Source: Ciceribacter sp. T2.26MG-112.2 (GTDB taxonomy: Bacteria > Pseudomonadota > Alphaproteobacteria > Rhizobiales > Rhizobiaceae). From it: a stretch of 64,000 bases of DNA. Location: contig NZ_UEYQ01000003.1 of the NCBI RefSeq assembly GCF_900492205.1, positions 62,001 to 126,000 on the forward strand, read 5' to 3'. A model generated the notes under the pieces. It was not told the origin of the DNA. It made no database searches and saw only the letters and a program-made list of their open reading frames with translations. This document shows positions 32,947 to 40,186 of the stretch, piece after piece (the stretch's first letter is position 1; every line of letters starts with the position of its first letter). Both the position numbers and the translations under genes were made by a program.

Positions 32947-33039
32947 GGGTTTGATACTCCGGAAATGGCTGGCTTTTGCTGTCGCGGTTGTTATAGGAAC
33001 CAAGCAAAGAGCGCAATTCGGAACTTCTCAGGTCCCCCC

Positions 33040-34014
33040 ATGCAGACAGACGAGCAGAACCGCCGGCCGTCGGCGCTGGTGCGCCATCGGCTGTCGCTGA
33101 TCGCAGCGGCCGCGATCCTCGCCTATGCCGCCTTCGTGCACTATGTCTGGGGCTGGGGCTCGATCGTCGCGGAGTGGCGCGCCATCGGCTACGGCACCGT
33201 GGCAGCCGTGATCGGTCTGCTGGTCTCCACCTATTTCGTCCGCGCCTGGCGGCTCTACGACTATTTCCCGCAAGAGACATCGGGCCGGTTCGTCGAGCTT
33301 TTCCATCTGGCGCAGGTGCACAATCTCCTCAATATCATGCTGCCCTTCCGCAGCGGCGAGACGAGCTTTCCGCTGCTGATGCGCTCAGAGTTTTCCGTGC
33401 CGCTGCTGCATGGCACCTCGGCGCTGCTTGTCATGCGGCTGCTCGACCTGCATGCGCTTCTGGCCGCCGGCGGGCTGGGGCTCGTTTTGGCGTCGGAAGC
33501 GAAGCTGTTGCCCGTCGTCGTCTGGCTCGCCTTCCTCGTCGCGCCCATCCCGGCCTTCCTGCTGAAGGGGCCGGTGCTGGCCGCCCTTCGCCCGCGCCTC
33601 AGGGGCAAGCTGGCCCGCATCCTCGACGGCATCGTCGATGGCCTGCCGGCCGACCTTGCCGCGCTGCTGCGCGCCTGGCTGGCGACGGTGATCAACTGGG
33701 GCGTCAAGGTGCTGGTTTTCGCCTGGGCGTTGGGCCTGATGGGGGTCGCGCCGCTTGCCGCCACCTTTGGCGGGGCGCTCGGCGGGGAGCTATCCTCGGT
33801 TCTGCCCTTCCATGCCCCGGCCGGTGTCGGCACCTATTCGGCCGGCATCGTCGCCGGCGCCGTTGCGCTCGGCGCGCCGACCGCCGGGGCGGCCATGGAC
33901 ATGCTGGCCCGCGCCAGCATCAACATGCACCTGATGATCATTCTCTCGGCGCTGACCGGCACCGTGCTGTCGCTGGCGCTCAACGAGTTGAGGCGTCTCA
34001 GGGCCGGCCGCTGA
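33040..34014 (+). CDS. LPG-synthase-TM/UPF0104 flippase-like membrane protein
   Basis: 324 residues with about 8 hydrophobic helices. RLSLIAAAAILAYAAFVHYVWG starts helix one; LVSTYFVRAWRLYDYFP is a typical amphipathic link; HNLLNIMLPFRSGETSFPLLM and LPFHAPAGVGTYSAG carry the R-x-G-E and P-x-P-x-G-x-G features of the lysylphosphatidylglycerol-synthase TM domain. No synthetase domain is attached. Such stand-alone domains are thought to flip lipid-linked substrates. Divergent placement beside the GT2/GT39 operon suggests it presents the sugar-lipid across the inner membrane. Confidence 0.75.
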   Translation: MQTDEQNRRPSALVRHRLSLIAAAAILAYAAFVHYVWGWGSIVAEWRAIGYGTVAAVIGLLVSTYFVRAWRLYDYFPQETSGRFVELFHLAQVHNLLNIMLPFRSGETSFPLLMRSEFSVPLLHGTSALLVMRLLDLHALLAAGGLGLVLASEAKLLPVVVWLAFLVAPIPAFLLKGPVLAALRPRLRGKLARILDGIVDGLPADLAALLRAWLATVINWGVKVLVFAWALGLMGVAPLAATFGGALGGELSSVLPFHAPAGVGTYSAGIVAGAVALGAPTAGAAMDMLARASINMHLMIILSALTGTVLSLALNELRRLRAGR

Positions 34015-34075
34015 GCGACCCGTCCTGATTTTCAAACAGTCCCCGGATATGGTTGGCGGATCAGGGTGCTGGACC

Positions 34076-35578
34076 TTACTGGAACGCCGTCTCGAAGAAG
34101 CTTCTGAGCTTGCGCGAATGCAGCTTCTCCTTCGGCATGGCGCCGAGCTTCTGCAGCGCCCGGATGCCGATCTGCAGATGCTGGCTGACCTGCGTCTTGT
34201 AGAAGGCGGTCGCCATGCCCGGCAGCTTCAGTTCGCCGTGCAGCGGCTTGTCGGACACGCAAAGCAGCGTGCCGTAGGGCACGCGGAAGCGGAAGCCGTT
34301 GGCGGCGATGGTCGCCGATTCCATATCGAGCGCAATCGCCCGCGACTGCGACAGGCGCTTGACCGGGCCGCGCTGGTCGCGCAGTTCCCAGTTGCGGTTG
34401 TCGATGGTGGCGACGGTGCCGGTCCGCATGATGCGCTTCAGCTCGAAGCCCTCATAGCCGGTGATCTCCTCGACGGCGTCTTCCAGCGCCAACTGCACCT
34501 CGGCCAGCGCCGGGATCGGCACCCAGACCGGCAGATCGTCGTCGAGCACATGGTCCTCGCGCACATAGGCATGGGCCAGCACGTAGTCGCCGAGACGCTG
34601 CGAATTGCGCAGGCCCGCGCAGTGGCCGAGCATCAGCCAGGCATGCGGCCGTAGTACCGCGACATGGTCGGTGATGGTCTTCGCGTTGGACGGACCTACG
34701 CCGATATTGATCATGGTTATGCCGGCATGGCCCTTGCCCTTGAGGTGATAGGCGGGCATCTGCGGCAGCCGCCCGATCGCCACGCCTTCGCTCGGCTCGC
34801 TGTCGCCGGGCAGCGTCACGAGATTGCCGGGCTCGACGAAGGCGGTATAGCCCTCGCCACCCTCGGCCATCAGCTTGCGGGCATAGGCGCAGAACTCGTC
34901 GATGTAGAACTGGTAGTTGGTGAACAGCACGAAGTTCTGGAAATGGGCGGCACTCGTCGCGGTGTAGTGCGACAGGCGTGCCAATGAGTAGTCGATGCGC
35001 TGCGCCGTGAAGGGCGCGAGCGGCTGCGGTTCGCCGGGCCGCGGATCATATTCGCCATTGGCGATCTCGTCGTCGGTGACGGTGAGGTCCGGCGTGTCGA
35101 ACAGGTCGCGCAGCGGCATGTCCATCAGGCCGGTCGCCGCCGCCTCGACATGCGCGCCCTCGCCGAAGGCAAAATGCAGGGGGATCGGCGTTTCCGATTC
35201 CGACACGACCACCGGGACCTGGTGGTTGCGGATCAGCAAACCGAGCTGTTCCTCGAGATAGTGGCGGAAGAGTTGCGGCCGGGTGATCGTCGTGGTGTAG
35301 CGCCCAGGGGCGGTGACATGGCCGTAGGAGAGGCGCGTGTCGACATGGCCGAAACTGGTCGTTTCCATGGCGACCTGGGGATAGAACGCCCGGTAGCGCG
35401 CGGAGATCGGCGCACCCTTGGCAAGAGAGGAGAAGCCGTCGATCAGAAAGGCCGTGTTGCGCTCGTAGAGCGCGGTCAACGCATCGACCGCCGCCCCGGC
35501 ATCGGTGAAGACCTGCGGCTCAAAGGGCTCTGGACTGATGAAATTGATGGGCGAGTGGAAATGGATTCGTTTGCTCAT
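34076..35578 (-). CDS. amn: AMP nucleosidase
   Basis: 500 residues. The N-terminal AMN regulatory domain (about 1-180) has RYRAFYPQVAMETTSFGHVDTRLSYGHV (read in two parts). The C-terminal nucleosidase domain shows NIGVGPSNAKTITDHVAVLRP, MLGHCAGLRNSQRLGDYVLA, DMESATIAANGFRFRVPYG and LLCVSDKPLHGELKLPG, with the acidic-Met-Glu site. It cleaves AMP to adenine and ribose-5-phosphate, adjusting adenylate pools. No Shine-Dalgarno sequence precedes ATG 35578; a TATAAT box ends five bases before it, so the mRNA may be leaderless. Confidence 0.93.
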   Translation of the reverse strand: MSKRIHFHSPINFISPEPFEPQVFTDAGAAVDALTALYERNTAFLIDGFSSLAKGAPISARYRAFYPQVAMETTSFGHVDTRLSYGHVTAPGRYTTTITRPQLFRHYLEEQLGLLIRNHQVPVVVSESETPIPLHFAFGEGAHVEAAATGLMDMPLRDLFDTPDLTVTDDEIANGEYDPRPGEPQPLAPFTAQRIDYSLARLSHYTATSAAHFQNFVLFTNYQFYIDEFCAYARKLMAEGGEGYTAFVEPGNLVTLPGDSEPSEGVAIGRLPQMPAYHLKGKGHAGITMINIGVGPSNAKTITDHVAVLRPHAWLMLGHCAGLRNSQRLGDYVLAHAYVREDHVLDDDLPVWVPIPALAEVQLALEDAVEEITGYEGFELKRIMRTGTVATIDNRNWELRDQRGPVKRLSQSRAIALDMESATIAANGFRFRVPYGTLLCVSDKPLHGELKLPGMATAFYKTQVSQHLQIGIRALQKLGAMPKEKLHSRKLRSFFETAFQ

Positions 35579-35583
35579 GAGGC

Positions 35584-35611
35584 ATTATAGTGAAGACTTG
35601 TTGACAAGCAA
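35584..35611 (-). promoter_or_regulatory. Promoter of amn, likely leaderless start
   Basis: Minus strand: TTGCTT (35611-35606), 16-base spacer, TATAAT (35589-35584), then GCCTC and the ATG. Transcription would begin at or next to the start codon. The spacer holds CTTGT-CA-ACAAG, a perfect palindrome at 35597-35608, a likely operator. Confidence 0.55.
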
Positions 35612-35680
35612 ACGACGCTACAAGCTCTGAATTCATGAGAACTTCGGCGGGGAAAATGCTGTTGGCCGGTCCGCCGGCGA

Positions 35681-35857
35681 TCAGCTCATCGACTGGCGCT
35701 GCAGGCTGACGAAGAGCACAAGGCCGGCGCCGTTTTTGGCCAGTTTAATCTCCTCCGACCGGGCAATGCCGACCGCGACCAGCGGGCCGAGAAAGAGGCC
35801 GACGGCCAGCGTGCAGCGCAGGCAGAGGGCGGCGAGGGGGCTGATGGCTGCGCTCAT
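35681..35857 (-). CDS. Small membrane protein (58 aa)
   Basis: ATG 35857 follows GAGGACACCACC. Sequence plan: MSAAISPLAALCLRCTLAVG, a hydrophobic stretch through LFLGPLVAVGIA, then RSEEIKLAKNGAGLVLFVS and a polar tail. One or two helices and a C-L-R-C pair are visible. It is 23 bases after the stop of the 55-residue gene at 35881-36048, so both are probably one transcript. No family recognised. Confidence 0.45.
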   Translation of the reverse strand: MSAAISPLAALCLRCTLAVGLFLGPLVAVGIARSEEIKLAKNGAGLVLFVSLQRQSMS

Positions 35858-35880
35858 GGTGGTGTCCTCGGGGCTGGCGG

Positions 35881-36048
35881 TCAAAAGGTGGCGTTGCAGA
35901 AGGCGGCGGTCGACGACAGGCACGCGGATGACACCGAGACGGGGCGGCCGGCCGCACCGCTGCCGGCGGTCACCAGACCCGCGACCAGCATGGCGAAGAT
36001 CGTCATGGCGAGGCTGAAGATCGTCATCCGTCTTGCTACCTTGGTCAT
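35881..36048 (-). CDS. Small secreted or envelope protein (55 aa)
   Basis: ATG 36048 is preceded by AGGAGA seven bases away, a strong ribosome site. MTKVARRMTIFSLAMTIFAM, then LVAGLVTAGSGAAG, form a signal peptide, probably cut after GSGAA-type residues. The short mature part PVSVSSACLSSTAAFCNATF has two cysteines that could form a disulfide in the periplasm. It is the first gene of a two-gene unit with the small membrane protein downstream. No family recognised. Confidence 0.5.
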   Translation of the reverse strand: MTKVARRMTIFSLAMTIFAMLVAGLVTAGSGAAGRPVSVSSACLSSTAAFCNATF

Positions 36049-36231
36049 TCCCGTGTCTCCTGCTTCGTCGTTTCGATGATGCCTTTATGAACGAACGGGC
36101 CTGAACGCGTCCTGAGGTGGTGGTTCATCTGGCATTCAGATCGGTTAAGGGGAATTCACTTGAAGATCCGCCGGCTGCGTCTAACTCTTGGGGACAACCA
36201 GACCATCACCCCGAGGAACCGGAGAGAGACC

Positions 36232-36924
36232 ATGACCAAGCCGATCGAACTCTATTACTGGCCGACGCCGAACGGCTGGAAGATCTCCATCATGCTCGAG
36301 GAGCTCGGCGTTCCCTACGAGGTGAAGTACGTCAACATCGGCAAGGGCGAGCAGTTCGAGCCGGACTTCCTCAAGATCGCCCCGAACAACCGCATGCCGG
36401 CGATCATCGATCCGGACGGCCCGGGCGGCGAACCGATCTCGATCTTCGAGTCCGGCGCCATCCTGCAATATCTCGGTCGCAAATACGGCAAGCTCTATCC
36501 GAGCGACGAGCGGGCCCGCACGGAAGTCGACCAGTGGCTGTTCTGGCAGATGGGCGGGCTCGGTCCGATGGCCGGCCAGGCGCACCACTTCCGCCAGTAT
36601 GCGCCGGAGAAGATCGAATACGGCATCAATCGCTACACCAACGAGGTGAACCGGCTCTATGGCGTGATGAACCGGCGCCTCGCCGATCGCGATTACCTGG
36701 CGGGTGACTACTCGATCGCCGACATCGCTTGCGTCGGCTGGGTGGTGCCGCACAAGAACCAGGGCCAGGACCTCGACGATTTTCCCAATCTCAAGGCCTG
36801 GTTCGAGCGTGTCATGGCGCGCCCCGCGGTCGAGCGCGGCATTGCGGTTGGTCAGGAAAAGCGCCAGAACATCGCCCAGGATGACGAGGCCAAGAAGGTT
36901 CTGTTCGGCCAGAAGGCGCGCTGA
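36232..36924 (+). CDS. Glutathione S-transferase-family thiol oxidoreductase (YfcG/YghU-like)
   Basis: 230 residues. ATG 36232 follows GGAGAGAG. The N-terminal thioredoxin-like domain reads YWPTPNGWKISIMLEELG (T-P-N-G-x-K in place of a Cys, as in YfcG/Ure2p), then NNRMPAII, and SIFESGAILQYLGRKYG (glutathione-binding E-S). The alpha-helical C-domain includes DQWLFWQMGGLGPMAGQ, a YfcG/YghU signature, and LAGDYSIADIA. These proteins act as glutathione-dependent disulfide reductases more than classical transferases. Monocistronic; a 13-bp stem terminator follows. Confidence 0.9.
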   Translation: MTKPIELYYWPTPNGWKISIMLEELGVPYEVKYVNIGKGEQFEPDFLKIAPNNRMPAIIDPDGPGGEPISIFESGAILQYLGRKYGKLYPSDERARTEVDQWLFWQMGGLGPMAGQAHHFRQYAPEKIEYGINRYTNEVNRLYGVMNRRLADRDYLAGDYSIADIACVGWVVPHKNQGQDLDDFPNLKAWFERVMARPAVERGIAVGQEKRQNIAQDDEAKKVLFGQKAR

Positions 36925-36943
36925 AACAATTGTCCTTAAAGAG

Positions 36944-36973
36944 AAAGGCCCGGCAAACGCTTGCCGGGCCTTT
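36944..36973. terminator. Bidirectional terminator
   Basis: AAAGGCCCGGCAA/TTGCCGGGCCTTT, a perfect 13-bp stem with an ACGC loop; A- and T-runs at both ends serve the GST gene and the converging DUF2147 gene. Confidence 0.88.
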
Positions 36974-36998
36974 CCTCATTCTTGGCGATTGCGATGTC

Positions 36999-37340
36999 TC
37001 AGAGACGCGACCAGGTCTGGGTCTTGCAGAAGACCGACATGACGCAGCCCTGCATCTTCAGCGAATTGCCGGATACCTTGCCGGAGCCGGAATAGGTCTT
37101 GTCCGCGTCCGGATCGGTGATGGTACCCTTGTAGGCACCGCCGGCGCCGGCCATCTTGCCGATCTGCTTGCCGGCATGCTTGCCGCTCTTCAGCGTCACG
37201 CAGAAGCTGCCGCCGCAAGGGGCGATCTGCGCGGTGGCGCCGCTTGCCGTCTTCCAGTTGCCTTCGATCGGTTCGGCAGCCTGAACCGCGGCGGTCGAAA
37301 ATGCCAGGGCCGCAACCGCGGCGACGATAATCATGCGCAT
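36999..37340 (-). CDS. DUF2147-family secreted protein
   Basis: 113 residues from ATG 37340 (GGAGGAGAG upstream). Signal peptide MRMIIVAAVAALAFSTAAVQ ends before AAEPI. Mature domain: EGNWKTASGATAQIAPCGGSFCV, then GKMAGAGGAYKGTITDPDADKTYSG and GCVMSVFCKTQTW. This is the usual DUF2147 pattern with W..G..., D(P)...K.Y.G, and L...GC....C....W. Four cysteines could form two disulfides in the periplasm. The biochemical function of the family is unknown. Confidence 0.85.
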   Translation of the reverse strand: MRMIIVAAVAALAFSTAAVQAAEPIEGNWKTASGATAQIAPCGGSFCVTLKSGKHAGKQIGKMAGAGGAYKGTITDPDADKTYSGSGKVSGNSLKMQGCVMSVFCKTQTWSRL

Positions 37341-37877
37341 TGTGTAACTCTCCTCCCGAAATGAGCCCAATGCTGACCGACCGGCGCTCCAATGCCGGCA
37401 TGTCGAAACCATCCAGATGGCCGTCCATGGGTCAGCCAGCGAAAATTATCTTACGCAAACGTAAAGGTAAATAGCCGTCGCGGGCTTTTGCGCGGCTTGG
37501 AAAACGATGGTTTTCGCGTCTCAAGTCGCGCCGGCGCAAAAGCCCAGTCGTTTTCGTGGTTATCGTTCGGTTTAAATCCATGTCTGAAACTTTCGTAAAT
37601 TTTGAGCCGAAAGCCTTGGAATGCAGGCGCCCCGATGCTTAACGAAAAACCAAGTTTACAAAGCATTTGTACTTTGTTTTCAGCAAATTAATCATGGATT
37701 TTAAGCGCCCGTTGAAAGCCCTTTGGCATAGTGAAGTCATCAAACGAGCTGGGAAAACCCGCCGCTCCGGAGGGACCCATAAGACGCCGCGACAGACGGC
37801 CAGGGTTCCAAAGGAAGGCCTCTCAAGGGCCAAAACAGGGACAGTTTAAACCGTTAGGCTAGACAGGGACAAAACCG
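37341..37877. other. Gene-poor, A+T-richer spacer
   Basis: 537 bases. The left part holds a structured 64-base element (37482-37545). The middle (37580-37720) is A+T-rich. ACAGGGACA occurs twice near the right edge (about 37836 and 37863), flanking GTTTAAAC. Short open frames at 37639-37833 (minus) and 37667-37849 (plus) have no ribosome site or family features. Confidence 0.5.
37482..37545. ncRNA. Structured element with nested perfect inverted repeats, possible small RNA
   Basis: Outer arms GGGCTTTTGCGC/GCGCAAAAGCCC (37482-37493 and 37534-37545) enclose an inner hairpin GAAAAC-GATG-GTTTTC (37500-37515). The strand of use is not known. It sits in a gene-free gap between DUF2147 and a Sel1-type gene. 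It could be a small RNA, a regulatory leader or a repetitive palindrome. Confidence 0.35.
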
Positions 37878-38144
37878 ATGGCACGCTTTGAAATGCACAA
37901 TTCCGAAATGGCCACTATGGGTGGCGAAACCCGCGCCGATGTCTTCTGCGACATGGGACTGATGTATGCAACCGGCCGCGGCTGTTCCATCGATCTCGTC
38001 TCGGCGCACAAGTGGCTGAACATCGCCGCCATCAAGGGCTGCGAGCGCGCCGCGGAACTCCGCGCCGATCTGGCCCAGACGATGAGCAAGGGCGAACTCG
38101 CCGAGGCGCTGCGCGCCGCCCGCGAATGGATGACGATGCACTGA
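37878..38144 (+). CDS. Short Sel1-repeat-like protein
   Basis: 88 residues. ADVFCDMGLMYATGRGCSIDLVSAHKWLNIAAIKG is one Sel1-type helical repeat (G-x-x-Y-x-x-G-x-G...D...A-x-x-W-x-x-x-A-A), followed by ERAAELRADLAQTMSKGELAEALRAA. Single-repeat short proteins of this kind are common in Rhizobiales. The first residues (MARFEMHNSEM) are polar, so it is probably cytoplasmic and a protein-binding adaptor. It begins after AGGGACAAAACCG. A strong terminator follows at 38252-38297. Confidence 0.75.
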   Translation: MARFEMHNSEMATMGGETRADVFCDMGLMYATGRGCSIDLVSAHKWLNIAAIKGCERAAELRADLAQTMSKGELAEALRAAREWMTMH

Positions 38145-38251
38145 TCGTCTCGATCAATTCCCGGTATGATACCGGGTTCAACAGACAAGAAAAACCCTGG
38201 GAGAGGGGAGCGTGGCGGGGGACCTTTGGACGGGGCCTTGGCCAACACATG

Positions 38252-38297
38252 AGAACCGCGACCGGCAGGAACAAGGCCGGCGCGGTTCTTTTTATTT
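38252..38297 (+). terminator. Terminator after the Sel1-type gene
   Basis: AGAACCGCG-A-CCGGC pairs with GCCGG-CGCGGTTCT around a 9-base loop, followed by TTTTTATTT. Confidence 0.85.
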
Positions 38298-38315
38298 GCG
38301 CCTATGCCTACCCGA

Positions 38316-39425
38316 TCAGAGCGCCTTCAGCACCTTCGGCAGGGCTTCCTCGAACAGGTCCATGTCGGCGGGCAGTCCGGTCGACACGCGAATGCAGCGG
38401 TTGAGCGGGGCAACGCCCGGCATGCGAATGAACACGCCATGTTGCATCAGTCCGTCGACGATGGCGCGAGCGTGAACACCGTCGCGGCCGCAGTCGATGG
38501 CGACGAAATTGGTGGCCGAGGGCAAGGGAACAAGCCCGTTGGCCGTGGCGATCGCGGCGATCCGCTCGCGCGCCGCCACGATGCGGGCAACCACGTCCGT
38601 CAGGTAGGCCTGGTCGGCAAGGGCGGCGAGCGCGGCTTCGGTCGACAGGCGCGGCATGCCGAAATGGTTGCGAATCTTGTCGAAGGCAAGAACTGTCTCC
38701 GGCGTGCCGAAGGCGTAACCGACGCGCGCGCCGGCCAGCCCATAGGCCTTGGAAAAGGTGCGCATGCGAAGCACGTTCGGCAGGTCGATCAGCACATCGG
38801 CCGGCGGCGCCGAGCCAGCGGGCGCCGTCTCGCAATAGGCCTCGTCGAGAATGAGCAGCGTCGTCTCGGGCAGCGCCCGGGCAAAGGCGACGATGCTGTC
38901 GGCATCCCACCAGCTGCCCATCGGATTGTCCGGATTGGCGAAATAGACGAGCGGGGCATTTTCCCGCTTCACCGCCGCCAGCAGGCCGTCAAGATCTTCG
39001 CGGTCGTCGACATAAGGCGTGGTGACGAGCCGTCCGCCAAATCCGTTGACGTGGAAGTTGAAGGTCGGATAGCCGCCGAGCGAGGTGACGACCGGCATGC
39101 CGGGCTCGATGATCAGCCGGACGATCAGGCCGAGCAGGTCATCGACGCCTTCGCCGACGACGATATTGGCCGGGGCGAGCCCAAGATGGGCGGCGAGCGC
39201 CGTCTTCAGGGCGAAGTTTTCCGGATCGTTGTATTTCCAGATCTCGCCGGCCTTTTCGCGGATCGCCGCGAGCACGGACGGGGCAGGGCCGAAGCCGCTT
39301 TCATTGGCACCGATCCGGGCTTTGACCGGCAGGCCACGCTGCCGTTCGATGGCCTCTGGCCCGACAAAGGGCACGGTTGCGGGAAGGGCGCTGATCAAGG
39401 GGGTGAAGCGCGAGAAGCCGGACAT
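38316..39425 (-). CDS. HisC-like class I/II aminotransferase
   Basis: 369 residues from ATG 39425. ARIGANESGFGPAPSV, IWKYNDPENFALKTALA, NIVVGEGVDDLLGLIVR, FANPDNPMGSWW, LILDEAYCE, RTFSKAYGLAGARVGY (PLP lysine) and FIRMPG...CIRVSTG fit histidinol-phosphate/aromatic aminotransferases. It uses PLP in the cytoplasm. It is not in a his operon, so it may be a second, broad-specificity copy acting on histidinol-phosphate, phenylalanine or tyrosine. The ribosome site is weak (AAGAACAGC). It converges with the Sel1-type gene. Confidence 0.85.
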   Translation of the reverse strand: MSGFSRFTPLISALPATVPFVGPEAIERQRGLPVKARIGANESGFGPAPSVLAAIREKAGEIWKYNDPENFALKTALAAHLGLAPANIVVGEGVDDLLGLIVRLIIEPGMPVVTSLGGYPTFNFHVNGFGGRLVTTPYVDDREDLDGLLAAVKRENAPLVYFANPDNPMGSWWDADSIVAFARALPETTLLILDEAYCETAPAGSAPPADVLIDLPNVLRMRTFSKAYGLAGARVGYAFGTPETVLAFDKIRNHFGMPRLSTEAALAALADQAYLTDVVARIVAARERIAAIATANGLVPLPSATNFVAIDCGRDGVHARAIVDGLMQHGVFIRMPGVAPLNRCIRVSTGLPADMDLFEEALPKVLKAL

Positions 39426-39553
39426 GCTGTTCTTGAGAATCCTGGAAAATTGAAATCCGGCCCACAATAGGTCCAATTGCGTCCCGCGCAAGAGCAGGCC
39501 TTGCCGGAAGTGCCGGGTCCGCGGGCATATCTTTCCCCTGTGAAGGGCCGCGC

Positions 39554-39937
39554 CTAGCGATAGGCCGGAGCGGGTTGCCTGACCCTCTCGCCCATGATGA
39601 AATCGGCGCGCACGATGGAGTGCAGCACGTGTTCTGGAATGGGGCAGATGAACTTCACCCCCACACGGCTGCCGTTGCGATAGACCTCGGCGCAACCGAT
39701 CCGGTCGGCGAGCCCGATGACCTGGATATAGTAGTGGGATGACAGCCCGATCGTCGTGGTGATCTCGAGGGCAGCGCCGCCCTGGGAGATGTCCACCACT
39801 TCGCCGCTGCGCATGGTGATGCCGCTCAAGCCCGGGCTGACGGCCATGATGCGGGCCGGCCGGCGCACATAGAACCGCTCCCACTTGCGCTCGTACATTT
39901 CCGAGCTCACTGCCGCCAGATGTGTTCCATCCTGCAT
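39554..39937 (-). CDS. PilZ-domain protein
   Basis: 127 residues from ATG 39937 (AAAGGGGAATGCC upstream). The PilZ c-di-GMP motif is present: R-R-P-A-R-I (R-x3-R) near residue 25, then VVDISQGGAALEI (D/N-x-S-x-x-G). The barrel continues with YYIQVIGLADRIGCAEVYRN and VGVKFICPIPEH. It is probably a cytoplasmic single-domain c-di-GMP receptor. No partner is adjacent: the neighbours are the HisC-like gene and a divergent beta-helix gene. Confidence 0.8.
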   Translation of the reverse strand: MQDGTHLAAVSSEMYERKWERFYVRRPARIMAVSPGLSGITMRSGEVVDISQGGAALEITTTIGLSSHYYIQVIGLADRIGCAEVYRNGSRVGVKFICPIPEHVLHSIVRADFIMGERVRQPAPAYR

Positions 39938-40186
39938 GGCATTCCCCTTTTTGCGCCCTGCGGCGGTTTCTTGAAGGGGAGGCTGCAGCAAAAGCATTGT
40001 GGTGGGGTCAACGGGAACGCTAAGGTTTTATGAATTCCCACGTTTTCCAACGGAAATCGGATTTCGAGCCTCAGGTGGCCACCTGCACGCCTTGGCCCCA
40101 GGTCCGGTGTTCCTGTTGATCCTGATCAATTTTGGCGGGTCCGCGTTCATCTAGGGTGATGTGAAGGGATGGAGGAGATGCCGCGA

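Noticed and set aside
31939..33039. Open frame extending upstream of the flippase gene to give a 691-residue protein.
   Set aside because: The extra part is the reverse of the GT2 gene and is not protein-like; the true start is at 33040.
37639..37849. Two short opposing open frames in the gene-poor spacer.
   Set aside because: No ribosome sites, overlapping each other, no domain features.
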